Shown: piece by piece, positions 32,393 through 38,455 of the stretch | Position numbering within the stretch: the stretch's first letter is position 1 | How the letters are laid out: each line of letters opens with the position of its first letter | Assembly (NCBI GenBank): GCA_020848935.1 | Contig: JADLHF010000101.1 | Coordinates: forward strand, 1-38,455 | Length of the DNA: 38,455 nucleotides | DNA from: Acetobacteraceae bacterium | GTDB taxonomy: Bacteria > Pseudomonadota > Alphaproteobacteria > Acetobacterales > Acetobacteraceae | Reading direction: 5' to 3' | The notes under the pieces: model-generated | The model's database searches: none | Told to the model about the DNA's origin: nothing | What the model saw: the letters and a program-made list of their open reading frames with translations, nothing else | Made by a program: the position numbers and the translations under genes

Positions 32393-33907
32393 ATGACCGA
32401 ACCCTGTGACCTCACCGCCGTCGAGGCCCGCCGCCAGATCGGCGCCCGCCAGCTCTCCCCGGTGGAACTGCTCGCCAGTTGCCGCGCCCGCATCGATGCC
32501 GTGAACCACGCGGTCAAGGCCGTCACCGACACCATCTGGCCGCGCGCGCTGAAGGAGGCGAAGGCAGCGGAGGCCGCCGTCATGCGCGGCGACGACCTGC
32601 CGCCCCTGCACGGCGTGCCGCTCGGGGTGAAGGACCTCGACGACGCCGAGGGCCTGATCAACAGCTACGGCTCCAGGATCTTCGCCCGGAACCGCTCGAA
32701 ATCCGACGACCCGATGGTCGCCGCCTGCCGCGCCGCCGGCGCCATCGTCGTGGCCAAGACCAACGTCCCGGAATTCGGCGCCGGCGCCAATTCCAACAAC
32801 CCGGTCTATGGCCCCTCCGGCAATCCCTTCGACCCCACCCGCATCCCCGGCGGCTCCTCCGGCGGCTCGGCCGTGGCGCTGGCCACCGGCATGCTGCCGA
32901 TCTGCACGGGCTCGGACGGCGGCGGCTCGCTGCGCATCCCCGCGGCCTTCTGCGGCGTCGTCGGCTTCCGCCCCTCGCCCGGCCTGGTCCCCACCGACCG
33001 CCGCGGCCAGGGCTGGAACATGATTCCAACACTCGGCCCGATGGGGCGCACCGTCGCCGACACCTGCCTGCTGCTCTCCGCCCAGGCCGGCTTCAATCCC
33101 ATGGACCCGCTCTCCCGCCCGATCGACCCCGCCAGCTTCCGCAACCCGACGCCACGCGACCCCACCACCCTGCGCGTCGCCTATACCGAGGACTGGGGCA
33201 TCTGCCCGGTGGACAGCCGGATCGGCAAGACCTTCCAGGACCGCATCGCCCGCCTCAAGCCGATGTTCCGCCGCTGCGACCCCGTTACCCCCGACATGGG
33301 CCGCGCCCACGAGGCCTTCGGCATCCTGCGCGCCACCGGCATGCTGCACAGCCAGCGCGCCAACTACACCGACCCCAAGAAGCGCGCCCTGCTCGGCCCC
33401 AACATGATCGCCAACTACGAGGAAGGCCTCGCCTACACCGCCGCCGACGTCGCCTGGGCCCAGGCCGAACAGACCCGCATCTACCGCGCGGTCCAGCGCG
33501 TCTTCGCCGAATACGACCTGATCCTGTCGCCCACCCTGGCCATCCCGCCCTTCAAGTGGAGCCAGCTCTACCAGAACGAAATCAACGGCCAGCGCCTGCC
33601 CACCTACTACCGCTGGTTCTCGCTCACCTACATGATCTCGCTCACCGGCAACCCCAGCCTGTCCCTGCCCATGGGCCTGGAACCCAGCGGCACCCCCTTC
33701 GGCATGATGATCACCGGCCCCGCCGCCCAGGACCGCGAAACCCTGCGCGCCGCGCTGGGCATCGAACAAGCCAACGCCGCCGATCCGAACCTGTGCCGCC
33801 CGCTGCCGGACCTCGCCAAACTCGCCAAGGCCCCGAAGATCACCGACGAGTACAACGTCACCACCCCGCCGCTCGACCCGCGGCCCTGGGCGGGGATTCC
33901 GGCATAG
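32393..33907 (+). CDS. Amidase (amidase signature family)
   Basis: A 504-residue amidase, second gene of the pair and clearly different from the first. Triad: K80 in LGVKDLDD, S155/S156 in GGSSGGS and S179 in GSDGGGSLRIPAAFCG. Blocks NVPEFGAGANSNNPVYGPSGN and SLTGNPSLSLPMGLEPSGTP are typical of the family. The ATG at 32393 is 11 bases after the upstream stop, with AAGGCG upstream. Two amidases in tandem probably differ in substrate or act in sequence. The gene ends 14 bases before the first stem of the GC-rich four-hairpin element. Confidence 0.93.
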   Translation: MTEPCDLTAVEARRQIGARQLSPVELLASCRARIDAVNHAVKAVTDTIWPRALKEAKAAEAAVMRGDDLPPLHGVPLGVKDLDDAEGLINSYGSRIFARNRSKSDDPMVAACRAAGAIVVAKTNVPEFGAGANSNNPVYGPSGNPFDPTRIPGGSSGGSAVALATGMLPICTGSDGGGSLRIPAAFCGVVGFRPSPGLVPTDRRGQGWNMIPTLGPMGRTVADTCLLLSAQAGFNPMDPLSRPIDPASFRNPTPRDPTTLRVAYTEDWGICPVDSRIGKTFQDRIARLKPMFRRCDPVTPDMGRAHEAFGILRATGMLHSQRANYTDPKKRALLGPNMIANYEEGLAYTAADVAWAQAEQTRIYRAVQRVFAEYDLILSPTLAIPPFKWSQLYQNEINGQRLPTYYRWFSLTYMISLTGNPSLSLPMGLEPSGTPFGMMITGPAAQDRETLRAALGIEQANAADPNLCRPLPDLAKLAKAPKITDEYNVTTPPLDPRPWAGIPA

Positions 33908-34042
33908 GCAAGAAAAAAGGCCAGGGGCGTTGCCCCTGGACCCCACCAAGGGCAAAGCCCTTGGAACCCTATACTTAAGAAATGGGGTCTGGGGGCCTCT
34001 GCCCCCAGCGGGTCCAGGGCAGCGCCCTGGCCTTGACTTACC
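33908..34042. repeat. GC-rich four-hairpin element between convergent genes
   Basis: Four perfect hairpins lie in a row: 33921-33939 (CCAGGGGC/GCCCCTGG), 33946-33964 (CCAAGGGC/GCCCTTGG), 33989-34008 (CTGGGGGC/GCCCCCAG) and 34014-34030 (CCAGGGC/GCCCTGG). The first two, with GGCCAGGGGC...GGACCCC, and the last two read on the other strand, GGCCAGGGC...GGACCC, are inverted copies of one unit around an A/T-rich centre (ATACTTAAGAAAT). It lies between the convergent amidase and DEAD-box helicase genes and probably ends transcription from both sides. It is a different family from the A/T-rich repeats. Confidence 0.9.
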
Positions 34043-35194
34043 CTAGGCCGCCCGCGCGCGCCCCGCCGAAGTCGGCAGCGCCATCACCGGCACCTTGGTG
34101 CGGATCAGCTTCTCGATATCCCGCAGGAACGCTCGCTCATCCGGCGCGCAGAAGCTGATCGCCATGCCATCCTTGCCCGCCCGCGCGGTGCGCCCGATCC
34201 GATGCACATAGCTTTCCGGCACGTTCGGCAGGTCGAAGTTGATCACATGCTTCACCCCGTCCACATCGATGCCGCGCGCCGCGATATCGGTCGCCACCAG
34301 CACCCGCGCCTCGCCCGACTTGAACGACGCCAGCGCCCGCTCGCGCTGCCCCTGGCTCTTGTTGCCGTGGATCGCCGCCGCCGGCAGCCCGCTTTCCTCC
34401 AGGTGGCGCACCACCCGGTCGGCACCATGCTTGGTGCGCGTGAACACCAGCGTCCGCCCATCCGCCGGCCCGCTCAGCAGCCCGAACAGCGCGTGCCGCT
34501 TCTGCGCCTGGTCGGCGAAGATCACCGCCTGCTCCACCCGCTCCACCGTCGTCGCCACCGGCGCGACGGCCACATGCGCGGGGTCCTTCAGCATCCCGCC
34601 CGCCAGCTTGCCGATCTCGCCGGGCATGGTGGCCGAGAAGAACAGCGTCTGCCGCCGCGCCGGAATCGTCGCCACGATCTTCTTGATCGGCACGATGAAG
34701 CCGAGGTCAAGCATGTGGTCGGCCTCGTCCAGCACCAGGATCTCGGTGTGGTCCAGCCGTACGGCGCGATCCTGCATATGGTCCAGCAGCCGCCCCGGTG
34801 TCGCCACCAGCACGTCCACCCCACGCTCCATCGCCCGCACCTGCTTGCCCTTCGGCACGCCGCCGAACATCACGGTCACGCGGCAGCCGATATTGGCGCC
34901 ATAGGCCCGGAAGCTGTCGGCAATCTGGCTCGCCAGCTCGCGCGTCGGCGACAGCACCAGCACCCGGCAGCCACCACGCGGCGGCTGCTTCCGGTCGGCC
35001 GCCAGCCGCTGCAGGATCGGCAGCGCGAACGCCGCCGTCTTGCCGGTGCCGGTCTGGGCAATGCCCTGCACGTCGCGCCCCGCCAGCACGAACGGAATCG
35101 CCTGCACCTGGATCGGCGTCGGCGCGGTATAGCCTTCGGTGGCCAGCGCGCGCAGCAGCGCAGGCTCCAGCCCGAGTTGTTCAAATGTTGTCAT
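34043..35194 (-). CDS. DEAD-box ATP-dependent RNA helicase, RhlE-like
   Basis: A 383-residue RNA helicase with the full motif set: Q-motif FEQLGL...PTPIQ, motif I AQTGTGKT (46-53), PTREL, TPGR, DEAD (156-159), SAT (187-189), VFTRTKHGAD, ATDIAARGIDVDGV and HRIGRTARAG. The C-terminal tail after the core is only about 20 residues, much shorter than in many RhlE proteins, which carry long basic tails. It would remodel RNA or ribosome assembly intermediates. The ATG at 35194 has TAATGAC-like sequence rather than a strong ribosome-binding site upstream. A gene-free stretch of about 300 bases precedes it. Confidence 0.94.
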   Translation of the reverse strand: MTTFEQLGLEPALLRALATEGYTAPTPIQVQAIPFVLAGRDVQGIAQTGTGKTAAFALPILQRLAADRKQPPRGGCRVLVLSPTRELASQIADSFRAYGANIGCRVTVMFGGVPKGKQVRAMERGVDVLVATPGRLLDHMQDRAVRLDHTEILVLDEADHMLDLGFIVPIKKIVATIPARRQTLFFSATMPGEIGKLAGGMLKDPAHVAVAPVATTVERVEQAVIFADQAQKRHALFGLLSGPADGRTLVFTRTKHGADRVVRHLEESGLPAAAIHGNKSQGQRERALASFKSGEARVLVATDIAARGIDVDGVKHVINFDLPNVPESYVHRIGRTARAGKDGMAISFCAPDERAFLRDIEKLIRTKVPVMALPTSAGRARAA

Positions 35195-35497
35195 TAGGTC
35201 ATCACTTTCGGATCGGCCGCGCCATCGGGCAGCGGCCGTTAGCTACAAGGCGCAGGCGCGAATACGCATACGCGCGGCAAATCGGACCGCGAACCGGCGC
35301 AATATGGGGAATGGAACGGGCTACCGAGTGGTGCGTCGGCCTGCATGCCCGCCCGACAAAGTTACGTCGGAATTCGGCAATGGGGCCACCCCTTCACAAC
35401 CGAAGGGTGAAACACAGGCTGGCAGCGCACGGAACAAACTCAAGGCGCGCCCTCACTGTCTAATGGTGCGCCGCAGCAATGTCAAGAAAATAAGCCG
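35195..35497. other. Gene-free stretch upstream of the helicase and downstream of sugE
   Basis: About 303 bases between the helicase start and the sugE stop, both minus-strand genes. The open frames here are short and lack start sites, and I recognise no RNA family. A weak hairpin (CACCCCTTC/GAAGGGTG, about 35387-35409, one bulge) lies in the middle. Base composition is less GC-biased than in the neighbouring genes, as expected for a promoter and 5' leader. DEAD-box genes often have long regulated leaders, so part of it may be transcribed. Confidence 0.5.
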
Positions 35498-35815
35498 TCA
35501 CCCCGCCAGCTTCAGCGTCACCACCCCGCCCAGGATCATCGCCACCCCGAAAAACCGCCCCATCGTCGCCGGATCGCCGAACCACATCACCCCCACCGCA
35601 AACGTCCCCGCCGCCCCGATCCCCGTCCACACCGCATACGCCGTCCCCAGCGCGATCTCCCGCTGCGCCAGGTACAGGAACAGCCCGGACAACCCCATCG
35701 CCACCACCGCCCCGCCCCATCCCAGCACCCCACGCCCCGGCGCCTGCGCCAGCTTCAACCCCAGCGGCCAGCCGATCTCGAACAGCCCCGCCAGAACCAG
35801 AAACCCCCACGCCAT
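35498..35815 (-). CDS. sugE: Small multidrug resistance family exporter, SugE/Gdx type
   Basis: A 105-residue, four-helix inner-membrane protein of the SMR family. It aligns with E. coli SugE through the start MAWGFLVLAGLFEIGWPLGL, with the essential E13 in helix 1, the GTAYAVWTGIGA segment and the final LKL. SugE/Gdx proteins export guanidinium in exchange for protons as antiparallel dimers. The ATG at 35815 has GGGGCGG upstream. No ykkC-type guanidine riboswitch is evident in the 69 bases to the divergent tarD start; instead there is a palindrome at 35848-35867 that could serve both genes. Confidence 0.93.
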   Translation of the reverse strand: MAWGFLVLAGLFEIGWPLGLKLAQAPGRGVLGWGGAVVAMGLSGLFLYLAQREIALGTAYAVWTGIGAAGTFAVGVMWFGDPATMGRFFGVAMILGGVVTLKLAG

Positions 35816-35847
35816 CGCACCGCCCCTGTTGCCTCGCCGCCGCCACT

Positions 35848-35867
35848 GGACAATCAATGCATTGTCC
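35848..35867. promoter_or_regulatory. Inverted repeat GGACAAT-N6-ATTGTCC between sugE and tarD
   Basis: A perfect 7+7 bp inverted repeat with a 6-base spacer lies 32 bases from the sugE ATG and 17 bases from the tarD ATG. A second 10-bp palindrome CAATG/CATTG (35855-35864) overlaps it. Size and position fit the operator of a dimeric repressor, for example of the GntR family, which often regulates sugar-acid dehydratases. No regulator gene is in the window. Confidence 0.6.
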
Positions 35868-35884
35868 CAAGCCCGGAACCCGCC

Positions 35885-37048
35885 ATGCGCATCACCGAAA
35901 TCCGCGAGATCACCCGCCCGATCTCCTCGCCCATCCGCAACGCCTATATCGACTTCACCAAGATGACCGCCAGCCTGGTCGCCGTCGTCACCGACGTGAT
36001 GCGCGACGGCAAGCCCGTCATCGGCTACGGCTTCAACTCCAACGGCCGCTACGGCCAGGGCGGCCTCATCCGCGAACGTTTTTCCGCGCGCATCACCGAA
36101 GCCCCGCCCGCCACCCTGCTGAACGACGAAGGCACCAACCTCGACCCCGACCGCGTCTGGGCCGCCATGATGACCAACGAAAAGCCCGGCGGCCACGGCG
36201 ACCGCTCGGTGGCCGTCGGCACCATCGACATGGCCGTCTGGGACGCCACCGCCAAGATCGCCGGCAAACCCCTCTTCCGCCTCCTCGCCGAACGCCACGG
36301 CATCCAGGCCGACCCCAAGGTTTTCGTCTACGCCGCCGGCGGCTACTACTACCCCGGCAAGGACACCGCCGCCCTGCGCTCCGAGATGCGCTCCTACCTC
36401 GATCGCGGCTACACCGTCGTCAAAATGAAGATCGGCGGCACCAGCCTCGCCGAAGACCGCGCCCGCATCGAAGCCGTCCTCGCCGAACTCGACGGCAAAG
36501 CCCGCCTCGCCGTCGACGCCAACGGCCGCTTCAACCTCGAAACCGCCATCGCCTACGCCAGGATGCTCGCCCCGTACAACCTCTTCTGGTACGAAGAAGC
36601 CGGCGACCCGCTCGACTACCACCTCCAATCCGCCCTGGCCGAATTCTACCCCAACCCCATGGCCACCGGCGAAAACCTCTTCAGCCACCAGGACGCCCGC
36701 AACCTCCTGCGCTACGGCGGTATGCGCCCCGACCGCGACTGGCTGCAATTCGACTGCGCGCTGAGCTACGGCCTCTGCGAATTCCAGCGCACGCTTCAGG
36801 TCATGCGCGACATGGGCTGGTCCTGGCGCCGCCTCATCCCCCATGGCGGCCACCAGATGTCCCTGATGATCGCCGCCGGCCTCGGCCTCGGCGGCAACGA
36901 ATCCTACCCCGACCTCTTCCAGCCCTATGGCGGCTTCCCCGATGGCATCAGGGTCGAAAACGGCCACGTCACCCTGCCGGAACTGCCTGGCATCGGGTTC
37001 GAGGCCAAGGCCGATCTCTATTCCCAGATGAAAGACCTTGCAGTTTAG
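35885..37048 (+). CDS. tarD: D-tartrate dehydratase (enolase superfamily)
   Basis: A 387-residue enolase-superfamily enzyme nearly identical in layout to Bradyrhizobium TarD, which dehydrates D-tartrate to oxaloacetate. Landmark blocks are ITRPISSPIRNAYIDFTKMT, FNSNGRYGQGGLIRERF, YAAGGYYYPGK and GGNESYPDLFQPYGGFPDG. Predicted active-site residues, shifted by two from Bradyrhizobium numbering, are all present: general base K182 in VVKMKIGG, Mg ligands D211, E237 and E263, and H320 in IPHGGHQM. The protein is cytoplasmic. No tartrate transporter is adjacent. The TAG stop continues directly into repeat unit GAAGACTC, and a VOC gene follows. Confidence 0.94.
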   Translation: MRITEIREITRPISSPIRNAYIDFTKMTASLVAVVTDVMRDGKPVIGYGFNSNGRYGQGGLIRERFSARITEAPPATLLNDEGTNLDPDRVWAAMMTNEKPGGHGDRSVAVGTIDMAVWDATAKIAGKPLFRLLAERHGIQADPKVFVYAAGGYYYPGKDTAALRSEMRSYLDRGYTVVKMKIGGTSLAEDRARIEAVLAELDGKARLAVDANGRFNLETAIAYARMLAPYNLFWYEEAGDPLDYHLQSALAEFYPNPMATGENLFSHQDARNLLRYGGMRPDRDWLQFDCALSYGLCEFQRTLQVMRDMGWSWRRLIPHGGHQMSLMIAAGLGLGGNESYPDLFQPYGGFPDGIRVENGHVTLPELPGIGFEAKADLYSQMKDLAV

Positions 37049-37099
37049 GAAGACTCTTCTTTTTGTGAACAAAAAGAAGCAAAAAAACTTTATTCAACA
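37046..37099. repeat. Single A/T-rich hairpin repeat, locus 7
   Basis: The only unpaired unit: TAGGAAGACT from the tarD stop, hairpin 37056-37079 (CTTCTTTTTG/CAAAAAGAAG, loop TGAA), tail CAAAAAAACTTTATTCAA. The stem shows the same G/C version of the loop-closing pair as locus 1. It lies between two plus-strand genes; the VOC start is 31 bases further on, so it may separate or attenuate the two. Confidence 0.88.
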
Positions 37100-37130
37100 A
37101 GGCAGGATGATCGGGAAAGGGAGAAATGAC

Positions 37131-37547
37131 ATGCCGGGGTACATCACCGTGGGCGCCAACGACCTGCAGCGCTCCGGGCGTTTCTACACCGCCATCCTGA
37201 CCCCGCTCGGCTACACGAAGGAGGAATCGGCGCACGGCATCGCGTTCACCGCGCCCGATGTGCCGGGCTGGGCAAGCGGCCCGGGCGCCGTCTACGTGAA
37301 GAAACCGTTCGACGGAAACCCCGCCACCGCCGGCAACGGCGCCATGACCGCCTTCGAGGCCACGACACAGAAATTGGTCCGTGCCATCCACGCCGCGGGC
37401 CTCGCGGCCGGCGGCTCCGACGAAGGCGCCCCCGGCTTCCGCCCCGACTACAGCGCCAATTTCTACGTCGCCTATCTCCGCGACCCCCAAGGCAACAAGC
37501 TCGCAATCTTCTGCGCCAACCCGGCGGAGGGAATCCGGCCCCGTTGA
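37131..37547 (+). CDS. VOC (glyoxalase/bleomycin-resistance/dioxygenase) family protein
   Basis: A 138-residue protein with the vicinal oxygen chelate fold: first beta-alpha-beta module ITVGANDLQRSGRFYTAILTP, and the closing strands FYVAYLRDPQGNKLAIFC, where the DPxGNK-x-x pattern is typical. Such single-domain proteins bind a divalent metal and dimerise; substrates vary widely. The ATG at 37131 follows AAAGGGAG with a 7-base spacer. The frame is open upstream into the A/T-rich repeat, but that extension is repeat-encoded and has no better start. It lies downstream of tarD across the repeat. Confidence 0.9.
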   Translation: MPGYITVGANDLQRSGRFYTAILTPLGYTKEESAHGIAFTAPDVPGWASGPGAVYVKKPFDGNPATAGNGAMTAFEATTQKLVRAIHAAGLAAGGSDEGAPGFRPDYSANFYVAYLRDPQGNKLAIFCANPAEGIRPR

Positions 37548-37594
37548 ACGAATGACGCTTTCCGCTTCATTCCGCTCTCAAGCCGCGGCAACCG

Positions 37595-38107
37595 TTACGG
37601 CTTCGCGGCGGTCCAGGCGGCATAATCGGCCGGGGTCACCTGCGGCAAAGCCTTGACGAACGCGGCGATCTTCCAAAGCTCGTCATCCGTCACCCCGATC
37701 GCCCCGAAGCTCGGCATGCCGGTCATGCGGATGCCGTTCTTCACCACCCAGAACACCTCGCGCGGCGCCAACTCGGGTCCAACCTCGTTCAGGTCCGGCG
37801 GGCTGGGGTTCAGCCCCTCGGAAAACTTCGCCCATTCCACCCCCGGCCCGCCATGGCAATTGGCGCAGCCCCGCGCCGCAAACGCCGCCGCCCCCTGCTG
37901 CACCATCTCCGGGCCGCCGAACCCCGCCGGTGGCCGATCGGTGGCATGATGGTCGATCGACGCCGTCCGCACCCGCACCAGTGCGGCCGCGACCGGTGCC
38001 GGGTCCGTCTCGGTGGCCGCGATGTTGTAGAATCCGCCGAAGAAGAACACCCCGGCCGCGATCCCGACCGCGATGGCAAGAAAGCCGATGACCCCCAGCA
38101 GCCGCAT
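37595..38107 (-). CDS. Membrane-anchored class I cytochrome c
   Basis: A 170-residue cytochrome c. An N-terminal hydrophobic segment (about residues 4-27) is probably an uncleaved anchor, followed by YNIAATETDPAPVAAALVRV. The single haem motif is C81-ANC-H85 in RGCANCHGGPG, and M131 in GMPSFG is the likely axial ligand. A periplasmic electron carrier is implied; the redox partner is not in the window. I chose the ATG at 38107 because GGAGG lies five bases upstream; ATGs at 38119 and further out are possible. It is divergent from the partial oxidoreductase gene. Confidence 0.9.
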   Translation of the reverse strand: MRLLGVIGFLAIAVGIAAGVFFFGGFYNIAATETDPAPVAAALVRVRTASIDHHATDRPPAGFGGPEMVQQGAAAFAARGCANCHGGPGVEWAKFSEGLNPSPPDLNEVGPELAPREVFWVVKNGIRMTGMPSFGAIGVTDDELWKIAAFVKALPQVTPADYAAWTAAKP

Positions 38108-38274
38108 CCGCCCCTCCATTGAGTCCGCCAACCCGACCATCCTGCGCACCCCCGGCGCGGCGGCGCAAGAATCCAACGCATTGGCGACACGCCGCCCTGA
38201 ATTACCCGCACCACCCGTGCTACCCGCGCCCAGGAAGACCGTCTAAAACGCCATCGCCCCGCAGGAGCCCAGCA

Positions 38275-38455
38275 ATGCCCAACCGCTACCGCACCGGCGT
38301 CATCGGCTTCGCCCACATGCACGTCAACGAGCTGGTTGACCGCCTCGCCGCCACCGGCCGCTGCGACTTCACCGCCATCGCCGACACCATCCCCGCCACC
38401 CCCACCCTCACAACCGTCGAGGGCAGCCGCCGCGCCAACCTCGCCCGCACCCTGA
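38275..38455 (+). CDS. Probable Gfo/Idh/MocA-type oxidoreductase, N-terminal part
   Basis: The first 60 codons of a gene that runs off the window. MPNRYRTGVIGFAHMHVNEL suggests a Rossmann-like first strand followed by a His-rich turn, as in Gfo/Idh/MocA-type NAD(P)-dependent oxidoreductases that have H-x-H after the first strand in place of a full GxGxxG. The ATG at 38275 follows AGGAG with a 7-base spacer, and the frame stays open to the end. It is divergent from the cytochrome c gene with a 167-base gap. The family call is tentative because so little is visible. Confidence 0.6.
   Translation, partial: MPNRYRTGVIGFAHMHVNELVDRLAATGRCDFTAIADTIPATPTLTTVEGSRRANLARTL

Noticed and set aside
30758-33907. 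A single 1049-codon frame spanning both amidases, suggesting a fusion
   Set aside because: Its first half is an out-of-frame shadow of the first amidase; only the part from 32393 is real. Each amidase has its own start, ribosome-binding site and stop.
35816-35884. A guanidine riboswitch upstream of sugE
   Set aside because: The 69-base gap shows none of the conserved ykkC-type elements I can recognise; the palindrome there looks like a protein operator instead.
3721-37099. The A/T-rich hairpin units as a CRISPR array or an insertion-sequence remnant
   Set aside because: The units are scattered at gene ends without regular spacers, there are no cas genes, and no transposase or terminal inverted repeats with target duplications are visible.

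Overview
The window is high-GC, gene-dense chromosomal DNA, probably from an alphaproteobacterium. I would guess the Acetobacteraceae/Rhodospirillales, from base composition, Opp-type transporter wealth, a Bradyrhizobium-like D-tartrate dehydratase and dispersed hairpin repeats; this is inference, since there is no rRNA or marker gene to prove it. No tRNA, rRNA, CRISPR array, insertion sequence or phage gene was seen.

Layout: (1) 1-3721 (+): end of a family 5 solute-binding protein, then permeases B and C and ATPases D and F (transporter A). (2) 3851-5902 (-): a carboxymuconolactone-decarboxylase-like protein and an AbgB-type M20 amidohydrolase. (3) 5940-7731 (+): alpha/beta hydrolase and secreted DUF1194/VWA protein. 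(4) 7530-9689 (-): two-subunit CoA transferase plus a PcaD-like alpha/beta protein with no serine nucleophile. (5) 9772-11295 (+): glutathione-transferase-like and metallo-beta-lactamase-fold proteins. (6) 11453-16747 (-): complete transporter B, a sister of A. (7) 16871-21094 (-): BisC-like molybdoenzyme and a soluble PAS-PAS-kinase-receiver protein. (8) 21250-25110: enoyl-CoA hydratase-like (-), RidA (+), frameshifted amidase (-), YihU-like dehydrogenase (+). (9) 25322-30704 (-): complete canonical transporter C. (10) 30891-33907 (+): two amidases. (11) 34043-38455: DEAD-box helicase (-), SugE/Gdx exporter (-), D-tartrate dehydratase (+), VOC protein (+), cytochrome c (-), start of a Gfo/Idh/MocA-like oxidoreductase (+).

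The common theme is uptake and hydrolysis of amides, peptides or peptide-like compounds: three ABC importers in the order SBP-B-C-D-F, an M20 hydrolase and three amidases, with acyl-CoA and organic-acid enzymes around them. No DNA-binding regulator is encoded; the only regulatory protein is the hybrid kinase.

The most unusual non-coding feature is a dispersed repeat: 13 A/T-rich hairpin units at seven intergenic loci. They are mostly in inverted pairs between convergent genes, often start right at a stop codon, and show compensatory base changes in the stem. A different, GC-rich four-hairpin element lies at 33908-34042.
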